Assembly: GCA_000827205.1 (NCBI GenBank)
Contig: KN832555.1
Location: 3,005,011 to 3,069,010 of the forward strand
From: Plicaturopsis crispa FD-325 SS-3
Taxonomy: Eukaryota > Basidiomycota > Agaricomycetes > Amylocorticiales > Amylocorticiaceae
DNA: 64,000 nucleotides
Direction: 5' to 3'
Positions 1 to 12,136 of this stretch are shown here, one piece after another (within the stretch, counting starts at the first letter, position 1; each line of letters opens with the position of its first letter). A program made the translations under genes and the position numbers. The notes beneath the pieces are model-generated. The model was not told the origin of the DNA and searched no databases. It saw nothing but the letters and a program-made list of their open reading frames with translations.

Positions 1-187
1 ACTGTATTCAGTGTCTCAATGCTCCCTAGTGTCCATCCCACACTGACCATTCGCTGGAATATGCTCGCACTTCCATTTGGTCGGCATCCCCAACAGTCGC
101 GAAGTTGATGATCTCCGTGTTAGCAAGGGCCTGCTGCCATGCCCATGCCGACAGCAGGAACAGCACGCGGAGTAGGAACGCAGACAT
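1..187 (-). CDS. Secreted/ER protein, N-terminal exon (partial; Pga1-like?)
   Basis: A minus-strand ATG at 187 opens a coding exon of 47 codons. It starts with a clear signal peptide (MSAFLLRVLFLLSAWAWQQA, cleavage likely near ALA-N), followed by NTEIINFATVGDADQ. A GTCAGT donor follows at 47, so the rest of the gene lies in an intron and beyond the window edge. An NTEIxNF start just after the signal peptide resembles my recollection of basidiomycete Pga1/PIG-X-type ER subunits of GPI mannosyltransferase II. With only one exon visible this naming is weak. The exon is supported by the signal peptide, in-frame coding and consensus donor; the function is inference. Confidence 0.5.
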
Positions 188-649
188 GGTCCACGGTAAG
201 TCTAGAAATCAGATTGCATCAGAACAGGTGCACCGAAAGTGACTGCGCTAAGGACGGTTGTATATACCTCACGTCTTGCGATTTCGAAAGAACGAAAGCC
301 AGCGTTTCACTTCGAGGGAACAAAGGCAGCTTGACAGAAGACCGGTCGGTCAATTTCATGCTTCGTAAGTTGTTGATTGAGTTGCCGTGAACTTTATCGC
401 TAGATTCAACGCGATTCAACGCCGAAATTCACGATGGAAGACAGGCACCTCGAATATGAGTCAGGCATGAGAACGGTTTTTATTATCACAACCAGCTATG
501 AGAAAAAACATCGCAAAAGGGATCGAGACTGTGCTGTATATATACTTGCTGCATCGTGACCGTGGAAGGAAAAAAAGCGAGGCCGGGCGGGTGGAAGGCG
601 GTCCCCCAAGAATGATAGTGTAGAAGCTGTCGGACGCATAGGAATAAGA

Positions 650-1880
650 TTATGGGTAGACGGCATGCTGTTCAGTCGGCTGCATTTGCAGTGGCGGGCC
701 TGCTGGGAACGGGCGGTGCTGCGCCAATGGTGACTCGGGCTCGTAGGGCCCGGCGTGGTAAAAGCGCGCCTCCCCATTCTGGGGACCATCTGCCGACGGT
801 GGGAGCTCCGTCCGAAGGCTCGACACAGCCATATTGGTTGCGAACCCCATCGGTGAAGTAGGTCCGGATTGATACGTCGGGAACGTTGAGTACGGCATGT
901 TGAGAGGATCGGAGGGGCGCGGAGGGGCGCCACGAAAGACATGAAGATGTTCCTCGTGCACAGCAGGTGAGGTTGGACTCAGCCGCTGAGACGAGCTTCG
1001 ATGGTCTGGGTCATCTGAGGGATTGGCGAAGTCTTTATGAACCTTCTGGTGTTGCAGCAAATTGTCGTGGCGGTTGAAGAACTTGTCGCAGTTCGGGTAT
1101 GAACATTTGAATGCTGTCACAGAACGTCAGCGGAAACATTGAAGACGAAGCTATTGTTTACTTACGTTTTTCATGAGTGTGAATGGAACGGACGTGACGT
1201 TTCAAATGCTCTCCGCGATTGAAACATTTCCCGCAATCCTCGACTTTGCAGACGTACACCCGCCCAGCTTTCTGCCCAGCTTCTTTTGCTTTCTCTTGTT
1301 CCTTCTCCCTCTCCTTCTCCGCCGTGGTCTTGGTCGGCACCCTGCGTCCCCTGCTTTTCTTCGTCAGATTTGGAACTGGGACGGGCTGCGCAGTGCGCGT
1401 TCTGGGCCCTCGCCGTTCCAAGACGGTCGTTGATGGCGAGGATGCGAGAAATGTGTACTGCCCGGGGAGCTGTGGATGTCTGTTGTCCGACAAATAAGCA
1501 GCTTCGGGATCGTACGGCATGCCGGGGTCGAGGTGTTGAGATTTGTAAGGCGGCTCCATTGAGTCGCCAGTCTCGACTTGATCCAACGTACGCTTCGAAG
1601 ACGATGCGAGCGTATGATCTTGCACAGGTTCGGGACCGCCACCAGGACTGTGAGCGGATCCTGAGGTCTGAGAGCGTGTTTTGCGCCTGGGGGATGGCAG
1701 GTCTGCTGCTGTCTGGTTTCTTAAAGACGGATCCAGAATGAGGTCGGGCTTTGGGAAATATAAATACGGCGACGCGGAGCACAGAGATAAAAGGAAGCGT
1801 ACATCAATCGGTGGGTTGTGGTCGTGGAATGGCTGCGCTTCCACTGCGTTTCCATTCTGCATTGGCTGTTCCATTTGCAT
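650..1880 (-). CDS. C2H2 zinc-finger transcription factor, Msn2/Seb1-like (paralogue 1)
   Basis: Two exons (1166-1880 and 650-1113) give 392 residues. The C-terminal third holds two adjacent C2H2 fingers: CKVEDCGKCFNRGEHLKRH (from about residue 211), then CSYPNCDKFFNRHDNLLQH, joined by a THEKPF linker. This tandem-finger form is that of Msn2/Msn4/Seb1 stress factors, which bind CCCCT stress-response elements in the nucleus. Ahead of the fingers lie a basic Lys/Glu-rich stretch and VPVPNLTKKSRGRRVPT, which is shared with the gene at 7443. The intron interrupts the inter-finger linker in phase 1, at the same place as in that paralogue. The start is the first ATG in the open frame (MQMEQPMQ). 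A 90-base segment near 1700-1800 with GTACGC...AG borders could be a further intron, so the N-terminus is less certain than the fingers. Confidence 0.8.
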
Positions 1881-1981
1881 GGTTTTGTGCACAGGAACCA
1901 ATACAAGACGTCACTTGAGTGAATTCGGTAAAGCTTCAGCCTCTCGGTCTCGCGACTGGACACAAACGCACGCCCGCTCAC

Positions 1982-2466
1982 CTAGCAGAAATACCGTAAA
2001 GTCTTTACGATTTTCCTTCTGGATGGCTGGCAGGTCTTAAGACTGCAGGAAATGCAGAGATTGTAGCGGTCGAGAGGGGGAATAAAGGTAGTGGGGGTTG
2101 GAGTGTTGGAATCGCCCCTGTCTCCGTGCCCCCGGAGGCAAATCTTTTTCCTTTCCCACGGTGTACTGATCAACTCTCGGCAAGGAGCGGCATCCACGTG
2201 GTGGTCCTCGACTTTCACCTTCATGTTGCCACATTCCGGATCCATCTCTTGCAATTCCATTTCTTGCATTTTCCTTTTGACTTTGAGTTTGGCGATATGC
2301 TGATAGGCTTCGCGGGGGAAGGAGCACTCACCAGGTCGCAGGCTATGTTTTTCATTGCATTTTACTGGACGCGCAACTTACATATTTCTTCGTATTTCAG
2401 TGAAGATACCTCTTCCAGACCTAATTTGAGTACGACTGTCATGCAGCTCTTTACTAGCATCTGCAT
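1982..2466 (-). CDS. Possible small gene or 5' exons of the adjacent factor, unrecognised
   Basis: On the minus strand an ATG at 2466 (MQMLVKSCMTVVLKLGLEEV) opens a frame. With two very short candidate introns (GTAAGT...ATAG and GTGAGT...CAG, each under 45 bp) it runs into a charged stretch (HIAKLKVKRKMQEMELQEMD) and stops at 1982. The product would be a small, Lys/Glu-rich protein of no family I recognise. The introns are shorter than those of the neighbouring genes, so the joins are doubtful. The segment lies directly upstream of the C2H2 factor at 650-1880 and may instead be its 5' leader. Confidence 0.2.
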
Positions 2467-5400
2467 CCCGGGCTTAGCTCGGTCGGACTGAGCATGCTCA
2501 GTCGCTGTTCAGCAAACCGAACAAGTCACCTATCAATGGAAAGCCTCTGGAACCCGTTTTAGAGTGCGTGACGCGCCTTCTGCGCTCTAGGACCCGCTTT
2601 TGTCGATGTCACTTCGAGCCCGGTCCTATGTTCCGCTCACGATGTCTTCACGTCCTGTGTTGGCTGGCATTTTGTGAAAGTGCCGCAGCTAAGAGACCGT
2701 TGCCGTACATCCTCGCAACAAGCCAAGGTGCGGGCAAGACGCAACTAAAAGGGCTATGTGGGTCCTCATCCTTCATAAAAGTTGATATGCCTTCTGATAA
2801 TCGTGTTATCACGCAGTGCCGTGCACGGGGATTCTCTTCGCACGGCTCCAGTAGCCGTTAGGACGAATCCATCTGGCATTCTTACGAACGTGTCCAAACA
2901 AACTCATGACATCCCACCAGGTGTTCTACGGGCTGGCGATCAGTCCCTCCACGCTCTCTTCATCTTCATCCTAAATCCTTCTTGTTGTTGAAATGCACTC
3001 TGTTGGGCTTGGGCTCAACCATGTACTCGGAGATAGCACTCGCCTATCCGGCACCATATCGCAAACTCGTTCTTCGGTTCACGGTCTTCCTCCGAGCCCC
3101 GCGCGGCTACTATTAGTGCTTGTGGGTGACGACGGCTCCCATTATGGCCTCTTACTTGCGCATAACAGTACTTCACAAGTGGTGCGGTGTGGGGCAATCC
3201 CTTCGCAGCCCCTTGTCGTAGAATGCGTTTCTCTACCCCCTTTAGCAGTGTTTCAATCGCAGCAGTCTATCCGTGTGTATCCTCTATTCTCTGTGGTCGT
3301 ATATGATGCATGCCTCATCGCTGTCCCACTAGGAAGCCTCTCGGGAACATTGCATATCTTCGCCCCTCCTCCGCACTTGTCACCTGTCTTGGATAAACTA
3401 GACCAGCACATTGGCCACTATTGCAAGGTTTGCTTTGCAGCAGAAGCCCTCTTGAAGGAAGATCCCATGATTGCGGGGATCTTTATCGGTCTCACAAAGT
3501 TACCCGTTGTGCAGACCAGGGGGCCGTGAATCCCGCTTCAACGACGATGCTCTATCGTCGATGGGCTACTCGCGGAACAGTCCTGCGTTAAGAATGCAAT
3601 CTCTGACGTGGCGGGATACGTTCGGCAATGCGGCCCAGTACGTGACTATGCGTCTGTCCCAGTCTACCCTGCACTGAACCAAGGCCGATCCCATCTTCCT
3701 CGCGTACAGGGCAGTCGCAGACAATGCCACCCGGCTATACTGGATGGTATGTCGGACACTGCATTAGCTAAAATATAGTCCGTTCATTGTTATTGGGCAG
3801 TGCGCAGTGGTCTGACCCACTATCGCGGGAATACCACAGCATTTCAATTGTCACCACAGGTTCGATTTTCAACTGTAGGATGAATGGCGCACATACGGAA
3901 GGCCGCTATCGTCACACCTACTCACATGTACCAAACGTGCATTTTTCACCGTTCCCGTCCCTCTCTAAAGCAGCTGCAGTGCATGGTACACAGATATGCC
4001 ACCTAGGTGTTCTTCCGAACGACGTCGCAAAAATAACCCTCAGCTTCACCTTCTGCCCATCGCGAAGCCTGGTATACACTCGGCGACTCTGTCCTCGGAA
4101 CATTGCGCACACCGTGCGACATTACGCCCAGCTTCTTGTTCCTCCCTCGGCACTACCAATTGGTCCGTTTGCGGCGCGCAAATGATTTCGAATCCCTACC
4201 TGATGCCTAGCCAATTCCCTCAGCACAGCCTTACTCCCGCACAGCGCGTGCTCCCTTCGACTCTCCTGCGCTTTGATATGCTATACCTGGTGCCCTGAGC
4301 GCGTTTGTTACCCTGGATCAACCCTAGACTGCGAACACTTGTCATACATACCTTCGGGACCTTGGATACCGGAATCAACGATATTCCCAGGCCCTCGCGC
4401 TCTTTAGGATTCAAACTCATTTCGCAGGCGCGTTTGACAGAGAACTTGTTCTTTACAGCTTATGTATGTTCGATCTTTCCTATTGCACACAGCCGTTGCT
4501 ATATCTCCGAAAACGTTAGCGTCGCGGTGTTCATGCTCCGTTCGCTTTCCAATTGCAACTGACTCAGACTACAGATTTCCGGACTACGACGCAGCTGTAT
4601 CAAGCGTAGTAAGTGATCTACACACTCGGGTGCGCCTCTTGCGAACGATGACAGAAATGGCACTAATGAAAACTATAGAGGCGTAACTTTCATCGCTGAT
4701 CACGGCAAGACTGTAGTTCGCCACATTGCCTAGATTATGCGGTCAAATGGACGGAACATGGTCACTTCGCCATAGCATGTATCAGATGTTACACACCCTC
4801 TGAGTGCTAGGCCCGAAGCGCTCATGCATACCTTGTTTCGACCCGGAATCGTCGGAAGAGCGGGCTCGCGCTTCAGAGGGTTACCTGCCATCCTCACCGT
4901 CGCCAGCAAAGACTGCAACCACATTACGAGTACTGTCTGCTCCTCATGCGTCGCACCCCATTTTCTGATTGCCAGGGCTATCTTCCACAGGCCCACCAAT
5001 TTCTAGAATTTTTCAACCGCTATGTGCTATTCACGTTGCTCGTCGAGACACGTGCCTCCGCCGGCCAGCCTAACCAATCAAGGTGAGTGTAACTGCTCTT
5101 AGCCCGCCGCACACTCGTCTTTCCCAACACATTGAGTAGCAGTGCAGCCTTCTAGTTCCTGACAACATTGCCAAAGTGGCGCACCATCGCGCCCCGCTAT
5201 CGTTCCGTGACCTATCCTTGGACGGCGGACACGGCATACCCTACGCAACATCCGGATACGGAAATGAGCGGAAACACACCTATATAGGACCGTGCTGCGC
5301 AATCATCGGACCCAATGGTATGCCTACCTGTGGACTGGCTGACGTGTGCGGCCTAACGCGTCTGACGTCTAATTCCTCGACGGATCCGGTCAGGCATTTG

Positions 5401-7442
5401 TGGCGTATGCCGGATTTCAAGATACGAGTGGGTGTGTGTACGGCATGCGGATGTCTTCGTTCCGTTTGCGAATAATGAACGGGTGTCTCATTGAGTTCGG
5501 CTCCGGAGAGGTCCGGTCCTGCGGTGCTCATGGGTTCGGATATGTTTGCGGGTAGAGTGACGGTATGGACCACAATGGTCGGTCATTTACGTTGCGCTGT
5601 CCTTCATTGGGTTCTTGCTTCTGACTTTCGGGTCCAGTATGTTGCGGATATGAATGTCACTCCGGGTGATAAGCCGCTAGCGAGACATGTGATGTGGGGG
5701 CGGCGAGAGCTTGAGCGTGAGGCTGCCTGAAGACGAGCTCAGGTGGGCAGGCGGGAGGCGAACGTCTGGTCAATGTGGATGCTCTCGTATGTAAGTAAGG
5801 TGAAAACACAGTGAAAACAGAGCACGGAATCGATACATGCGATAAGCAGGCAACCTAGAGAAGCGGAAGGGGATGGCTAGCATATGGGAGTCCATAGATC
5901 GAAGCATTGATGACATGGCTGATGAATCTGAGTGAGAACGAGAAGTGCGCGCGATTTGGGCTATGCTGTGGGTTTACGGCTGCATATGGTCACTTGCGGG
6001 AGTCTCTTTGCGCCCAACGGGCACGGCGGAGGAGGATACCGATTATCTGACCGCTACGGGACGTATGCCTCTGATTATCGGATTGTGAAATGCAAATTTA
6101 CGGGAGGACGTGTGGGGGGAACTGTACCGTATTTAGTGTGAAATGGTCTGTGCTAGCCCTGGGTGGATGGAGCTGTTGATCGAAGTGCATGCGAGGGAAG
6201 CAGTTGTGGGTCCCTCCGGGTGACTTTGATAGTCGAACCCAGATACAACAACTCTGTTCATTGCTGGCCTCAAACAACGAAACAAACTCGAGCTGTACTT
6301 CAGAGGCGGATCCGAGGGCGCAAATCAGTCGAGGATGAGGTCGAGGGCGTAAAGATTCTTCACGGAGATGAAAAGGAAAGAAGTGGGAAATTTCATGGTA
6401 GCCGAAGCAAAAAGGGCCGGCTCATCTGTTGACACTGCCCGCACTGCGTTGCGGAAAGCCGGTCCATGAGAGCCTCGTGCCACGACGAGCGCGCAGTATC
6501 GGTAAGTAGTTGCCATCCTGCGAGACCTGGACGAATTGGCGAATCCATTGGAGTACATTGACTGCAGCAGACGCCCACAGGCCGAGCGCAGTGCGCTAGC
6601 CAAGACACTCTAAAATGGAAACTGTGAGCCCCAGGGACGACAGAAGATCAATATGGACACACACTTGGCTTGTTTAGGGCCCGGGCCAAGTTTATAAGTC
6701 TGAGTCAAGAAAACGGACGGAGGAGTCAGATCCACGCAGAGATTTCTGTGACCGTAGCCCCGTCGGCGGTGCACTGTGTTTGCTGTGCCATTGTCTGCGT
6801 GCGTCGGTTGTGCCACTCGCGGTGCGCAGCTTCTGGCCAACTTCTGGCCCTGTTTGTTCCATTGCAAGGCCCGCTTGACGACGACGACGACGAACGGTTC
6901 CATTTCTTCCCCATTATACTCTATCCGACAATCCATTTCTCCGGGGAATTACGACTTCTTCACGACCGTATACGACTATTATCGTTTTGGCACCTGTGCC
7001 TGTCCGTCGGGACGCCATACGAAGTTCACGCCATATATCCTGTAAACCTTTAAACCTTTGTCCGCAGGCCAACCTGTAGCAAACGTTCACTCGCCGCCTC
7101 TTTGTCGTCCGACGCATAGTACTTCCTACTGGCGCACACCGACCAGTCGCAGTAGCCCCAATACCGAGGGTCGCCACTGCACTGCGCCGCTGCCCGCCAA
7201 GCACGTCGATCGCTTCCGCCATGGCAAGTCCCCGGTTTCCTGTTCAGCGTTCAGGTGAATACAATCAGTTCAGACCCTCGAATTCCGACGCCGTGCAGCG
7301 CGCGTCCGCAGCTCACAGCAATCCTACCAATTTGCTTCCGCCTTTTTTTCCGTTTTTGTCTGCATAGCCCGAGTCATCTTAGATCATCTTTTGGCCGAGA
7401 CTTATCATTCTTCGTTTAGGCCCTGACCCATCGCGCCCTCAA
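2467..7442. other. About 5 kb without a confident gene between the two C2H2 factors
   Basis: Frames here are short (mostly under 130 codons) and do not chain with good splice sites into a known family. The longest, about 178 codons at 2993-3529 on the plus strand, shows no domain I recognise. The part from about 5.9 to 7.4 kb probably includes the promoter and 5' leader of the factor starting at 7443 (pyrimidine-rich, with several short upstream ATGs). The stretch 2.5-5.8 kb could be a decayed gene or element, but I see no terminal repeats or diagnostic motif to name it. Confidence 0.5.
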
Positions 7443-9237
7443 ATGCGCCCTCGACCAGACGCAGCAGTCCCGAGTCCTCCTGCTTTTCGCGTCCCACGGT
7501 TTACCGCCCACGACGCTGTGCACTTCTCTCAAGCCCAAAGTGCGCTCGCGCAGCATAATCAGCAATCGACTTCTTCGTCTCACCATCAAGCTTTTGACCA
7601 ACGCCAGCCTCTTACTCAGAACTTTCAGCGCGCTCGTCCCATTAGTCACCGTACGACGATGTCCGAGCCCGCTTTCCTGTCCTCACAAGCACCATTCATC
7701 CCCAGTCCTAGTAGCATGTCGCCATCATCGCCGGTTTCTCCCAACAGTCTCCCACGATCGCTTTACGCACCTCAGACTTCGCCTTACGCGGCGTCGCCAT
7801 TTTCGTCCGGCTCGAGCAGTTCATACCACGACAGCCCCCCTTCCGAGCCACCTCTTGAATCTTTGCATGGAGGCTACGAACGAGGCTACGCTATGGAGCA
7901 GCCGATGGAATTCGATTATGGTAACACATACGAGAGTCAGGGCGTCGATCAAACGGCGACTTATAACGCTCTCGGTATGTGGCAGCCAGAGCCGATGAAG
8001 CAGCATCATCAACCAATTAGGCATCATCCTCGCTCGCCACAGCGTCCCCAGCCTTCGTCGGTCTTCACTTCGTTCAAATCGATTCCTCCGTCTCAGTACG
8101 CCACGCTCCTCGACTCCAACAATGCCACTGCTCCGAATCCCAATGCTAGCGCCATCCCCCAGTCACGATATGCACGGAATACTGGGATAGAGCTCGAGAA
8201 TATGCAGCTCTCTTATCCTCGGACGCTGTCGCCGCATCGGCAGCACTTTGCGCAACAGCAGCCTGTCGTGAAGCAGGAGGAGGATTCTCCTCATACTTTC
8301 GCCGCGCCATCACCGTATTATCGTGGTGTCACATACGCGGACGCTTCCACATCTCTTCCCTCGAACGGCGCCAATGATTACGGATACGGGCCAACACAGC
8401 AAGGCCGAGATGTATCGTCGTTATACAACACAGCCCAGCAATCATTCGTCCGGCCCAATTATGTGCAAGAACAGTATGTTGATCCGGCGTCGGTATCCCC
8501 TGGGTCCGCCCCAGCACAGATCCATCCTTTGACGCATCGGGACGGCAGCAGTGCACAGAGGGATACCTCGATGGAGCACGACGGAGAGAGCGATGACGAC
8601 GCGGAGGGAGAGGTTGACCTGCCGGAGGATCGTACGCGCCAAGCGCATTATCGAGATGACAGCCGTGGGGGTAGCGAGTATGATCTGCGTCGGCGAACGA
8701 CAAGCGGCCCCACGCCTTCGGCACAGCGTCCAGTTCGCTCGTCTCCCCGCACAACGCGCTACAGCCCTTACTCCGAGAATACGCGCAATTCCTCGGTACC
8801 GCCCCCACGACGTGTCCGTCAGACGAATGTCCTCCCTGTGCCCGTGCCTGTCCCGAACCTGACGAAGAAGTCGCGCGGACGTCACGTTCCGACAGAGCTT
8901 GCGGACGCTGTCGATGGCGATGCAGGGTGGCGCGGTGCTCGGGCGTATACATGCGTCGTGGCGGGGTGCGGAAAGTGCTTTGCACGCGGAGAACATCTCA
9001 AGCGGCACGTTAGGAGTATCCATACGTATGAGAAGCGTAAGTCCTCCCGGTGTCCTCGGTCCTTCGTGTTTGACCGTTCGTTTTCTCTACACAGCACATA
9101 AATGCCCTTTCCCCGGTTGCGGGAAGGAGTTCAGCCGACACGATAATCTTGGTCAGCACATGCGAGTGCACAAGAACCACTCGGCGCCCAGAGACGGATT
9201 GGCTCTCCACTTCGACGAGAGAGCTGGAGGGGCATGA
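7443..9237 (+). CDS. C2H2 zinc-finger transcription factor, Msn2/Seb1-like (paralogue 2)
   Basis: Exons 7443-9036 and 9095-9237 give 578 residues. The two C-terminal C2H2 fingers are CVVAGCGKCFARGEHLKRH and CPFPGCGKEFSRHDNLGQH, linked by YEKPHK, the classic tandem DNA-binding pair of Msn2/Msn4/Seb1 stress regulators. The roughly 450 residues before them are low-complexity, rich in Ser, Pro, Gln and Tyr. They contain an acidic patch (GESDDDAEGEVDLPED) that could act as an activation region. VPVPVPNLTKKSRGRHVPT precedes the fingers as in the paralogue at 650-1880. The 58-bp intron sits in the inter-finger linker, phase 1, the same position as in the paralogue. The start is the first in-frame ATG (MRPRPDAAVPSPP); an internal Met (MSEPAFLSSQ) is an alternative. 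Confidence 0.87.
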
Positions 9238-10810
9238 ACGCTACCGCCCCCAAGGATCCACAGGCGTGAACGACCAACGGCACAGCACAAATGGCACATG
9301 TTCTATGACACCTTCGTTATATGCGCCTTTTCTTATGCAACGGACTACCAAAAGCCCGCCGATTATCTTTATGTTTGTCCCTCTTCGCTTGTCTCCCGTC
9401 CAATGCCTTGATGTTGTTATTGCCACTTTATCGCCACTCCTGTTGTACTCATATGTGCCTCTACGTCTTCCCACCCCAGTGATCAAACACACCCGTTATC
9501 TCCCCCCTTCTTCTCTTTTATGGCTGTCATGTTATATTTGGTGGCTTTGTTATTCCGCCATCTTCCGTGCTGTGCGCGCGCCCACATCGATCCACGCCTT
9601 CGCTTTTCCTTTGGTCAACAATCGCGCCGGCTGGTTCTGCTCTGCTCCTCGCAACCCCACCGCACACCGCCACATGCTCATGCTGTATCGGCATCGTGTA
9701 ACATGCACATGCACATGATACTCCTCGCTCCCGTCTCTTTCTCGCTGTCCCCATCGCCGTCTATCATTCTGCTTCCGAAGGACACAGGACTTAGATCTAT
9801 TTTGACTCCTCGCGCTGTCTTGGCCGTCACCCCGATCCTTTCATCCCCTTCTAGTCCCCACCTCCTCCGTATTCCACAGTCTCTACACGCATCCTTACGC
9901 TACGAAATACGTTATATGGTATTATAACAGACGGGGATTACAGTTACCTCCCTAGTACATACGTCGACATCGTGTATCTTTACCTCCCAACTCCTTCTGT
10001 CTGTACGTATATGTAGCTACATACTTGTTTCTCAAATCACTTGTTTTTTTCCGCAGTTTTGCATGGACATTATGGATAATTCATGTCAATATTGATGTCT
10101 TGTCAACTTGCACGAGACTGAAAGTTGCGCGCCTCAAAACTCGGAAGGGCTACTCAACGCCGCCACGTGCGACTGTCCCATCAATTGAGAGCCTCGAGGC
10201 TACGAGACGTTTAGGCTCGACTTGCAATTGGACTTCTACTCAGCTGGATTCTACTGTACAGACAATAATTTCTCCCAATTCCACGTCGTCATTCAGGTTA
10301 ATCTCTGGCATTCCTTCATTAATCTGCGCGCTTTCGCGACGCGCCAAAAATGGTGTCGGACAAGATTTCTGGGTACATTTGATAGTATGATACATATCGA
10401 GGAGGACTGTCACTGGCCAATGATCAATGACGCTCTCGTTCGTGCTATCCGTGTAGAACAAATAGTATTCTATGTCATGTTTCGGATGAATGCGCGGAAA
10501 CCAGAGAAAAATTTGGGCGCACGATAAGCATTCGTCTTTGACACTACGCTCTGATCCCAGCCTACGAGTATATATATTGGGATGAAAATACTTAGCTCTG
10601 AAATATCGGATCTCCAGCTTTTCTAGTCCACGCTCCGGAGACGCATTTGAGACTGAAGAAGTACAGGCTGTACAGCGACCGCCACCTGTCACAGAAATGT
10701 GACACCGCGTGACCCGACGCGCTTGTCCGAGTTCGTTCGTCTTGTCTCCCAACTTCCAAGTTCACTTGAATCATTTCTACTCGGTACGACGCGCACACAC
10801 ACACGCCACC
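9238..10810. other. Intergenic, 3' flank of the C2H2 factor and CDC31 promoter
   Basis: About 1.57 kb with no convincing gene. The first half is pyrimidine-rich, as expected for a long 3' untranslated region. The last 150 bases contain a CA-rich run just before the CDC31 ATG (CACACACACGCCACC). Confidence 0.5.
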
Positions 10811-11424
10811 ATGTACTCCTCCTCAGCTGCCCAAAAAGCAAAGCGACGCATGCACTCTCGCCCCGAGCTTTCGAACGAGCAGAAACAAGAAATCCAAGAA
10901 GCATTCGAACTGTTCGACACGGACAAGGACGGCTTCGTCGATTACCACGAGTTGAAGGTCGCCATGCGCGCGCTCGGGTTCGATATGAAGAAAGCAGAAG
11001 TGCTCAAAATACTGCGGGATAATGACGAGAAGGGCAAGGGGCTCATGCACTACGACAGTTTCATAAAAATCAGTTGAGTCTTCCTGCACTTTAGGTCCGG
11101 TGCAGGCGACGTTGACCTTGTCTATCGCGCAGTGAGCGAGCTTATACTAGCACGGGACCCTATGGACGAGATACGTCGCGCTTTCCAGCTGTTTGACGAC
11201 GACAACACTGGCAAGATCAGCCTGCGAAATTTGCGTAGGGTGGCGAAGGAAATTGGTGACAAGCTAGAAGACGACGAGCTGTGAGTTTACTTTTACTGAA
11301 CCCTGTCGCAGTCTTGACAACCCACGCTATCTTCAGGCAAGCCATGATTGATGAATTTGACCTTGATCAAGACGGCGAGATTAACGAACAAGAATTCTTC
11401 GCTATCATGACGGATGACGCCTAG
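10811..11424 (+). CDS. CDC31: Centrin (Cdc31), EF-hand calcium-binding protein
   Basis: Three exons (10811-11072, 11133-11280, 11337-11424) give 165 residues, the usual centrin length. Four EF-hand units are visible. Loop 1 is [12 protein letters not shown], loop 3 [12 protein letters not shown] and loop 4 [12 protein letters not shown]. Loop 2 ([14 protein letters not shown]) is degenerate, as often in centrins. The signatures [20 protein letters not shown] and [19 protein letters not shown] are diagnostic. Centrin acts at the spindle pole body, in Sac3/TREX-2 mRNA export and in nucleotide excision repair. A basic N-terminal tail ([17 protein letters not shown]) precedes the first EF-hand. 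Both introns have GT/AG borders with matching phase. Confidence 0.95.
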
Positions 11425-12136
11425 ATTTTCCGTACGATTTTTCCTGTCGCCCTCGCTCATCGTCTTCATCTGCATCGTCATTTGTCCTACTGCATCTCCG
11501 TGAGCTTTCCTTGAAATTGTCACAAAAATGCGTCATTGATCGCGTTTTCAGTATCTGTATAGCTACCTTCCCCATATACTTGTAACATTACCCCGCATAT
11601 GCGTTGGATTGCTATGTAGGCATACCGACCCCGTGCTTGACGCGTGAAACGCACTCACTTCAAACGCGGTCAGGGATGTCTTTCGGAGGTTACATCGCCT
11701 TTCGCGCCACACACACACAATGCGGGCAAATCTGACTAAATAGGAGCACTTTAATCGTAACATGAATGATACAAGCAGGATACGCGCTTTTGCCACGCAT
11801 ACCACGGTGCAGACAGGTAGAATCATTTGCGGCGCGCAAGATCACCACGAGGCTCCATTTCTTCCTTACTTATCCTTTATCCTTTGCAAATCCCTTGTAT
11901 TCTCCCTGTTATCAAGATTCCTTCTCGCGTGCACGCCTGGACGTCGTGGCCGGACGTGGTGCCAGTGATCTAGTATAAAGGCGGATATTTTGTGCTTACC
12001 TCTTTGTCTTGCGACGCCCACCTTCTCCCTCCAGCAGTTACAAATCGCGTGCATTGTCTGTATTCTCACTCTGTAAGCATTGGATGTCCATCCTTCTCTT
12101 GTTTGACGCGTGTATTGACGGTGAACAGAGCACACG
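11425..12136. other. Intergenic between CDC31 and the C2H2 protein
   Basis: About 710 bases; I see no coding signal. It serves as the 3' flank of CDC31 and the promoter of the gene at 12137. Confidence 0.5.

Noticed and set aside
2993-3529. A 178-codon plus-strand open frame in the gap between the two C2H2 factors
   Set aside because: No signal, domain or splice chain I recognise, and its residue pattern is not convincing as a folded protein. Reported only as part of an unassigned stretch.
8329-8985. A 218-codon minus-strand frame opposite the second C2H2 factor
   Set aside because: It lies wholly antisense to a well-supported coding exon and is rich in Arg and His, as expected from the complement of a Ser/Pro/Gln-rich gene.
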